Positions 58,454 to 64,000 of a DNA stretch of 64,000 bases are shown piece by piece (the first letter of the stretch is position 1; each line of letters starts with the position of its first letter). The position numbers and the translations under genes are program-made. The notes beneath the pieces were generated by a model that saw only the letters and a list, made by a program, of their open reading frames with translations, made no database searches and had not been told where the DNA came from. The stretch lies in assembly GCF_963583255.1 (NCBI RefSeq), contig NC_084808.1, forward strand, positions 16,299,725-16,363,724, in the 5' to 3' direction. The DNA comes from Pyrus communis (lineage: Eukaryota; Streptophyta; Magnoliopsida; Rosales; Rosaceae).

Positions 58454-59060
58454 TGATAGGAGCATATTCATGCGACTTAAATGGCTTGTTCTCGTGCATT
58501 TACGTTATGTTTCTTTAGTTATTTTAGTACTTTAAGCTATTTTCGTGTGTTTATAGGTCCAAAGGGCTAAAGGAGCAAAAAGATGCATTTTGGAGACTTT
58601 TGGAGCACTTTTGGGCTAAGGATGGATAGCTTATGCTTGGAGCCAAAGTGTTGGACGAAATTGAAGACCTAATTGAAGACCAAAGTGTTGGAACCTTGTT
58701 CTCTTTAGTTTTAGGACATTTAAAACCTTTCCTAATTCCAATCATGCCATGCATAACACATATCCATTCTAACACATTGTCATTGCACATGCATTTCCTT
58801 CATTAGTTAATTCACATGCTCCATACTTATCATCACCACTCATTACTTATCACATATCATCACCACTTATCACTTATCATTCACCACTTATCATATCATA
58901 CATTCATTTATCACTTATCATAATCATTCACTTATCACTTAACATATCATACACTTATCACTTATCACTCATAATCATCTACAACATCCACCTACTTCAC
59001 CTACAACATCCACCTACTTCACCTACAAATGACATAGCCATATGTTCCCTCCTCTACTCC

Positions 59061-59068
59061 TATAAATA
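59061..59068 (+). promoter_or_regulatory. TATA box of the Athila-like 5' LTR
   Basis: TATAAATA after a CTCCTCTACTCC tract, in the same context as 1031-1038. Everything downstream in the LTR, including the duplication, would be transcribed. Confidence 0.6.
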
Positions 59069-59245
59069 CCCTTGCATTCATCCATTCAATACACATCTCA
59101 TTTTCATACAATTCCACACACAACACATCCATTCCATTGTACATACCACAAACACCATTTTTCCATTTCCCTATTAATCCAAACACCACTCCCCAAACCA
59201 TTCACACCATCAAACTATCCTTAGACCTTGTGCTACAACAACGAG

Positions 59246-59440
59246 GAAGAGAAGAGTGCCTAAACGTTCATACAATTCAAGTTTGAGTTGTTGGAATGTT
59301 TAGGTGTTTCTTTGATTTCAATGTTTAAATTCAATTCTCTTTGTTTGTACGTATGAGGAATGGAAGAGAAGAGTGCCTAAACGTTCATACAATTCAAGTT
59401 TGAGTTGTTGGAATGTTTAGGTATTTCTTTGATTTCAAAG
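59246..59440 (+). repeat. 112-bp tandem pair in the LTR
   Basis: GAAGAGAAGAGTGCCTAAAC through GGAATGTTTAGGT occurs twice (59246 and 59358). Same pair as in the solo LTR at 31866. Confidence 0.85.
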
Positions 59441-59466
59441 TTATAATAAACTAAACCCCCTTTAGC

Positions 59467-61316
59467 TAGGGGGTGATTCGAAATATATGTTTATGCTTGC
59501 ATTTTGATTTGATTAATTCTAATTGCGTTTCATAAGTTGTGGTTCAATTTGTTTAACCGTTTGATTGATAACTTATTTATGAATGTTTATTAAGAATGCG
59601 CGCTTAATTTTCATGCATCTATATGACGCTAGAATATAAGTGAGTTTCACCTAATAGTTACGAACTTATATTCACAAGTAGTGGAGGTTGCTTATAAACA
59701 ATCGCGTTAAATGAATTCTTGGCACGAGTTTCATGCATCATCATAGTAACGAATGCCTCGTCAACACTCATAGTTTTCATAATGCTTAATGATCTTTGAT
59801 TGTATCTTTATTGTGCTGTTCACGTAAAGGACTTTTGGAGAATGTTGTGAATTGCGTTGCGCTAACCCATCCAATTCATTAACTTAAGGAAAACTTGACG
59901 GTTAATTTAAGCGGACCTAATTAACCCGGGGTGATGAGTTTCATAATTTATCGAAAGATCAACTGGAAATCTTTTTATTATGCAAGTGTAACATATATGG
60001 AGATGACCCCCTTAGCTATTCTATCATCCATTCATTCCATTTCATCAATTTCATATTTACATTCTGTCTAGTTTATTTAACTTGTTTCGTTATTTCAATT
60101 TTCGTATAAACTTAAATCCCCCTTTACTTTAATGTCAATTTAGTTAGAAATCATTTTAGTTTGTGTTTTTAAAAGCATTTTGAGTTTTTGGTTTGTCTTA
60201 GTGTTTTAAAGTTTAGTTTTACATTCTTTGAGTCTAGTTTAGTGTTTTATATTGTGTTTTTACGTTTTTGAGTCAAATCCAAGTGATTAACAATCCCTCC
60301 TAATCCCCGGTCCAGAACGATCCCTACTTATACATATACTATAATTTGACGAAAAGAGGGTTTAATTTGTGTGCGTTATGAATTGATTACTAGGGGGTGA
60401 TTCAAAATACATGTTTATGCTTGCATTATGAATTGATTACTTTTGGTTGGAATTTAATAAGTTGTGGATTCAATTTGTTTAACCGTTTGATTGATAACTT
60501 ATTTATGAATGTTTATTAAGAATGCGCGCTTAATTTTCATGCATAAATATGATGCTAGAATATAAGTGAATTTCACCTAATCGTTAGGAACTTATATTCA
60601 CAAGTAGTGGAGGTTGCTTATAAACAATCGCGTTAAATGAATTCTTGGCACGAGTTTCATGCTCATCATAGTAACGAATGCCTCGTCAACACTTATAGTT
60701 TTCATAATGCTTAATGATCTTTGATTGTATCTTTATTGTGCTGTTCACGTAAAGGACTTTTGGAGAATGTTGTGAATTGCGTTGCGCTAACCCATCCAAT
60801 TCATTAACTTAAGGAAAACTTGACGGTTAATTTAAGCGGACCTAATTAACCCGGGGTGATGAGTTTCATAATTTATCGAAAGATCAACTGGAAATCTTTT
60901 TATTATGCAAGTGTAACATATGTGGAGATGACCCCCTTAGCTATTTTATCATCCATTCATTCCATTTCATCAATTTCATATTTACATTCTGTCTAGTTTA
61001 TTTAACTTGTTTCGTTATTTCAATTTTCGTATAAACTTAAATCCCCCTTTACTTTAATGTCAATTTAGTTAGAAATCATTTTAGTTTGTGTTTTTAAAAG
61101 CATTTTGAGTTTTTGGTTTGTCTTAGTGTTTTAAAGTTTAGTTTTACATTCTTTGAGTCTAGTTTAGTGTTTTATATTGTGTTTTTACGTTTTTGAGTCA
61201 AATCCAAGTGATTAACAATCCCTCCTAATCCCCAGTCCAGAACGATCCCTACTTATACATATACTATAATTTGACGAAAAGAGGGTTTAATTTGTGTGCG
61301 TATAAATCTCGCATCA
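59467..61316 (+). repeat. 924-bp tandem duplication in the LTR
   Basis: 59467-60390 and 60391-61316 are nearly identical; by eye only a few differences (for example CCCCGGTCC versus CCCCAGTCC). The first copy ends GTGTGCGTTATG and lacks the LTR terminus; the second ends with the true LTR end. Neither other LTR of this group has it. Confidence 0.9.
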
Positions 61317-61321
61317 AATTT

Positions 61322-61339
61322 TGGCGCCGTTGCCGGGGA
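61322..61339 (+). other. Primer binding site, tRNA-Asp type
   Basis: TGGCGCCGTTGCCGGGGA, the complement of the 3' end of plant tRNA-Asp(GTC) as I know it, including the CCA. It is the site used by Athila-group elements. Five bases separate it from the LTR. Confidence 0.88.
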
Positions 61340-61435
61340 TTAGAAAATTTGCTAATCCCTTGGATTGTTTTATTTTCGTTTGTTTTTATTCTAGATTCTT
61401 AATCTTGTTTTGTTTCTTGTTTTAGGTACTAGTTC

Positions 61436-61480
61436 ATGACTCGGAGTTCTCATCCGATTCGTGAACATATCCTGGAGTGA
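61436..61480 (+). pseudogene. Gag stub of 14 codons
   Basis: ATG followed by TRSSHPIREHILE and a TGA. It sits where gag begins, but the next recognisable sequence (61491-61535) matches the end of pol in the first element (about 3410-3460). Nearly all of gag and pol has been deleted. Confidence 0.65.
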
Positions 61481-61490
61481 TTGGGTTCTT

Positions 61491-61564
61491 CGTCCGGCTG
61501 CAAGACGTAAAAGAAAGCGCTACTTGGGAGGCAACCCAATGCACTGAATAAAACAAAGCATGTT

Positions 61565-61600
<36 letters not shown>
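61491..61600 (+). other. Pol tail, AATAAA signal and internal poly(A)
   Basis: AGCGCTACTTGGGAGGCAAC matches AGCGCTTCTTGGGAGGCAAC after the pol stop of the first element. Then AATAAA (61547-61552) and, 15 bases on, 33 A in a row (61568-61600). Homology to the family stops at the A run and resumes only at about 63575. Confidence 0.85.
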
Positions 61601-61602
<2 letters not shown>

Positions 61603-63574
61603 AGAGATACTAAACATGGAGAAAGGTGGAGCTTCACAAAGGTTGTTTACGTGAAGCCCCACTACGAGGCGCAGAAGCGGAAGGCATAGAAGCAGAAGGC
61701 ATAGAAGCGGGAGGCATCGGAGCGGAAGCCATCGGAGCGGAAGGCATCGGAGCTAGAGCATTCCAGGCCTCAATACTTGGCCAAGCGCTCGATGATCCAG
61801 GAAAAAGGTGCCTCTGGAGGAAAGACGAAAACCTTTGACGGTCACTTTGAATCCGACCTTCAGACTCTTGCAGCTCATCCAGCTTCCTCTTCATGCCCGA
61901 CGAATAGTTATTTGCAAGCACATGCAAACTTCTATTCTCGTACTTAAGCTGCTGGATCTCTTGCTTAAGACTCTCCACCTCTGCCATCAATGATTCCACC
62001 TGACGGGAGCGGGCAAGCAGGCGTTGGCCCATGTTGGACACAGAACTCGCACACTGAACACTAAGTGCGAGGGACTCTTGAACGGCCAACTCATCAGACC
62101 GTCCTGATAGCAGCCTACTATCTTTTGGAATGAGGAGGTTCCTAGCTACTATTGTAGCTGTTGTGGCGTCCTGCATCACGGAGTCTTCACCTGTGAGAGG
62201 ACCGTTAGAAGAAAAGAAAGAAGGGCGCCATACGTTACCTTGACGCGGCGCGCCCGTATCACTGCTAAGGCTCAATTCCAAGCTAAGGTTCGATGAGTTT
62301 GCCATTTTCAAAAGTGTTCAAAAAGAAGGGGAGGATGAAGTTAAATTTCAAAGGGCCGGAGTCGGTTTTCAAGAATGGGAAATCTTCAGAGTGTGTTTGT
62401 TGTGGTGATCGATAGCTCAATAAAAAAAGACAAGGCGACGCGTCCACCAATTCAAAAAGCCGGAATTTCCGGCGTAATTTAGGCGACGCTTTCTCGGCTT
62501 TTCAGAAGGCGCGTTCAACTTTGTCAAAAGATTTCTTCTTTTCAGACAACACGTGGAGGCCATCATCACAACTACACATCTTTAGCCGACAAGCGCAAAG
62601 TTCGGCGACGTTTTCTCTGCTTTTCAGAAAACGCGTGCAGCTTTGTCAAAAGGAGCCGCATCCGCACTACCACGTGTCGTTCAGAAAGCGGAGGGGCGTC
62701 GTTCAGAAATCGAAGGGGCGCCTGCTCAGAAATCGAAGAGGCGTCGTTCTGATATCGAAGAGACATTTGTCGACAAGGGTAAAAGAACAGTACCACCACT
62801 TGATATTATCTCTATATATGTCGACCTTCGTCTTTTATGGCAAGGCAAACCTGAAGAAAATGCCCAACTCTTCCTTACCTCTGAGGGCGCACTCCCAGCA
62901 AAGCCTCTTGAAATACTCAATTTTTTCTCCCCCAAAGAAGATACCAGAAACCTGGAGTACAAATGAGGCAGAAGGAAACGGTCGATCGAAGCATGTGGAG
63001 ACAACCACAACAAATACATGTGCTGCTTCATTCGCCGTTTCTTCAAAAGCAAAGGTATCTCATATCATCAAGGTCTAAAGCAAAAGTATCTCATATCATG
63101 CTCTTTCCCTGTCTTTTTCTTTGTCCTTGTTCTTACTCGCATGGCAAAGTAAAAGAAGCAATCAGCCGGCACTTGGAGTCAGTCTTCCGATCTGGAGCCA
63201 ACTGCCTGGAATCTATTCCTGATTGCTTACCTAGCGTTGCTCTCGAGTAGTCATCTTCAACGGTTGATACACTTCCAGAGAAGGGACCACTTCTACAAGG
63301 GGGAGCAAGTAAGGCAAGGGGAAAATGATACATTGAAGCATGTGGAGACAAACTTAGGCTGAGTTATCCTCCAACCCTTTTCAATACGAATTGGAAAGAT
63401 TGAACAAAGAAACAGACCAAAGGAGTAAGCTCAGACCTTCGGGGGAGACCAAAAGAATCCTGCTGCCCAGATCAAGAGTAGCACAAAGGAAAATCAATGA
63501 TGGGAGGAACCCCTGTGGAATCACCAAGATCAAGCCTCAGTGCAATCACCAAGGAGAAGAGGGAATTTACACTC
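61601..63574. mobile_element. Foreign ~2-kb module inside the Athila-like derivative
   Basis: Sequence with no counterpart in the first Athila-like element, placed between its pol tail and post-pol region. It holds the antisense ORF and, around 62480-62770, repeated phrases: GGCGACGCTTTCTCGGCTTT and GGCGACGTTTTCTCTGCTTT, and four ~19-bp units built on TCAGAAATCGAAG. AAGTATCTCATATCATC is duplicated near 63055 and 63085. The plus-strand frame 62521-63078 is built from these repeats and I do not call it. Confidence 0.7.
61634..62311 (-). CDS. Intact antisense ORF in the Athila-like derivative
   Basis: 225 codons with no break, opposite to the element. A serine-rich start (MANSSNLSLELSLSSDTG from the second Met) leads to a long coiled-coil region at about residues 95-160 (RSRQVESLMAEVESLKQEI and KYENRSLHVL onward). 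It ends in a repetitive tail of alanine, proline, serine and methionine (MPSAPMASAPM-like units), encoded by a 15-bp repeat at 61672-61760. I recognise no enzymatic domain and cannot name a function. The two Met codons at 62309-62311 and 62303-62305 are both possible starts. It resembles in style, but by eye not in sequence, the antisense ORF at 13059-14178. Probably an element-borne gene and not a host gene. Confidence 0.6.
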   Translation of the reverse strand: MKMANSSNLSLELSLSSDTGAPRQGNVWRPSFFSSNGPLTGEDSVMQDATTATIVARNLLIPKDSRLLSGRSDELAVQESLALSVQCASSVSNMGQRLLARSRQVESLMAEVESLKQEIQQLKYENRSLHVLANNYSSGMKRKLDELQESEGRIQSDRQRFSSFLQRHLFPGSSSAWPSIEAWNALAPMPSAPMASAPMPPASMPSASMPSASAPRSGASRKQPL

Positions 63575-64000
63575 CATAACCAGATTTGCGTCTCTAAACT
63601 CTTCTCTTTGTTAATTACATTCTGCCATGTTTAGTATGTTTAAATGCTTTTTGTGTGTTTACTTATGTTTTGTGTGAATCTATGCTTAAAACATTGAGGA
63701 CAATGTTTGATTTAAGTGTGGGGGGGTAACTAAGTATATTTAATGCAAATACGTGGGATTTTATCCACCATAACTTCTAATGTTGTTCCTTGCTGTTTTA
63801 AGGTGTTTTTAAGTTGTTTTAGAGTGTTTTAGTGTGTTTTGTTTTATAATTCGAAAATCCCATAAAAATTTGAAAAATTGTTTTGAAAAACCCAAAAAGA
63901 GTTGTTTTAAAAGTCGTTTTTGTGTGTTTGTGTCTTAGGGTACCTTCCAACACAATGATGAGGATTTGGTTTATAATTGCATGACGGTTAGAAAGAGTTA
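63575..64000 (+). other. Post-pol region of the Athila-like derivative
   Basis: CAGATTTGCG and ACATTGAGGA, then TTTGATTTAAGTGTG, follow the first element (about 3505-3925) in the same order. The element continues past the window. Confidence 0.85.

Larger units (their letters stand above)
58454..61316 (+). mobile_element. 5' LTR of an Athila-like element
   Basis: 2863 bp, TGATAGGAGCATATTCATG to AAATCTCGCATCA, followed five bases later by a primer site. Closest to the inverted solo LTR at 30687-33196. TATA box TATAAATA at 59061-59068. Longer than its relatives because of a 924-bp internal duplication. The left flank TTCGT (58449-58453) should recur after the 3' LTR, outside the window. Confidence 0.9.

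Noticed and set aside
62521..63078. 185-codon plus-strand ORF
   Set aside because: Built from short direct repeats; no domain, and overlapping frames are equally open.

Overview
This is a repeat-dense stretch of an AT-rich plant nuclear genome. The three intact host genes, the Cassandra-type LTR and the other element families all fit a woody dicot. Rosaceae (apple, pear or Prunus group) is my inference from the look of the repeats and is not proved by the sequence. There is no prokaryotic, organellar, CRISPR or rRNA-array content. The only rRNA-like sequence is a 5S-like tract inside a Cassandra LTR.

Layout. 1-17.8 kb is a nest of LTR retrotransposons. The oldest is a Ty1/copia element on the minus strand (gag-protease at 15610-17003, a further piece at 7270-7485). 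It was split by a Tat-like Ty3 element (7491-15609, two ~610 bp LTRs, 5-bp target duplication) and by an Athila-like Ty3 element (before 1 to 7269). The Athila-like element was itself hit by a related element that now survives only as a solo LTR (415-1988, target duplication GAAAG). 17.8-24.1 kb holds three rearranged copies of a segment with a CACTA-type terminus, a fourth partial copy lying further on at 27.3-27.6 kb. Broken into or lying between these are a PIF/Harbinger remnant, an 80-bp copia integrase filler and a long TA microsatellite. 24.1-27.3 kb is a gag-pol-less LTR element carrying an antisense plant-mobile-domain-like ORF. 27.7-29.8 kb has a Mutator-type MITE with a perfect 9-bp duplication, a CACTA-like MITE and a foldback element. 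30.7-33.2 kb is a second solo LTR (target duplication TAGAT).

Host genes occupy 34.7-53.2 kb: a single-exon PRA1-family membrane-trafficking gene (34778-35314, +), a single-exon FHA/AT-hook gene (46209-47192, +) and a seven-exon RING E3 ligase of the DRIP type (48855-52806, -). The PRA1 and FHA genes are unrelated, yet they share homologous sequence downstream of their stop codons. Between them sit a TRIM (37525-38125), a PIF/Harbinger element with a transposase pseudogene and a nested MITE, a Cassandra solo LTR, and a 1.3 kb Pack-MULE-like element that ends about 120 bp upstream of the FHA start codon.

53.2-58.4 kb is mostly unassigned, with a hAT-like MITE and a 60-bp-class tandem array. 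From 58454 to the window end runs another Athila-like element: a 2.86 kb 5' LTR with a 924-bp internal duplication, a tRNA-Asp-type primer site, and a gag stub of 14 codons. It then jumps to the 3' tail of the family, interrupted by an internal poly(A) tract and a ~2 kb foreign module with an intact 225-residue antisense ORF.

Theme. Three different Ty3-type or LARD-like elements here each carry an antisense reading frame, and two of them have lost most or all of gag-pol. The strongest leads are these antisense ORFs, the poly(A)-marked module in the last element, the shared 3' flanks of two unrelated genes, and the gene-proximal Pack-MULE.
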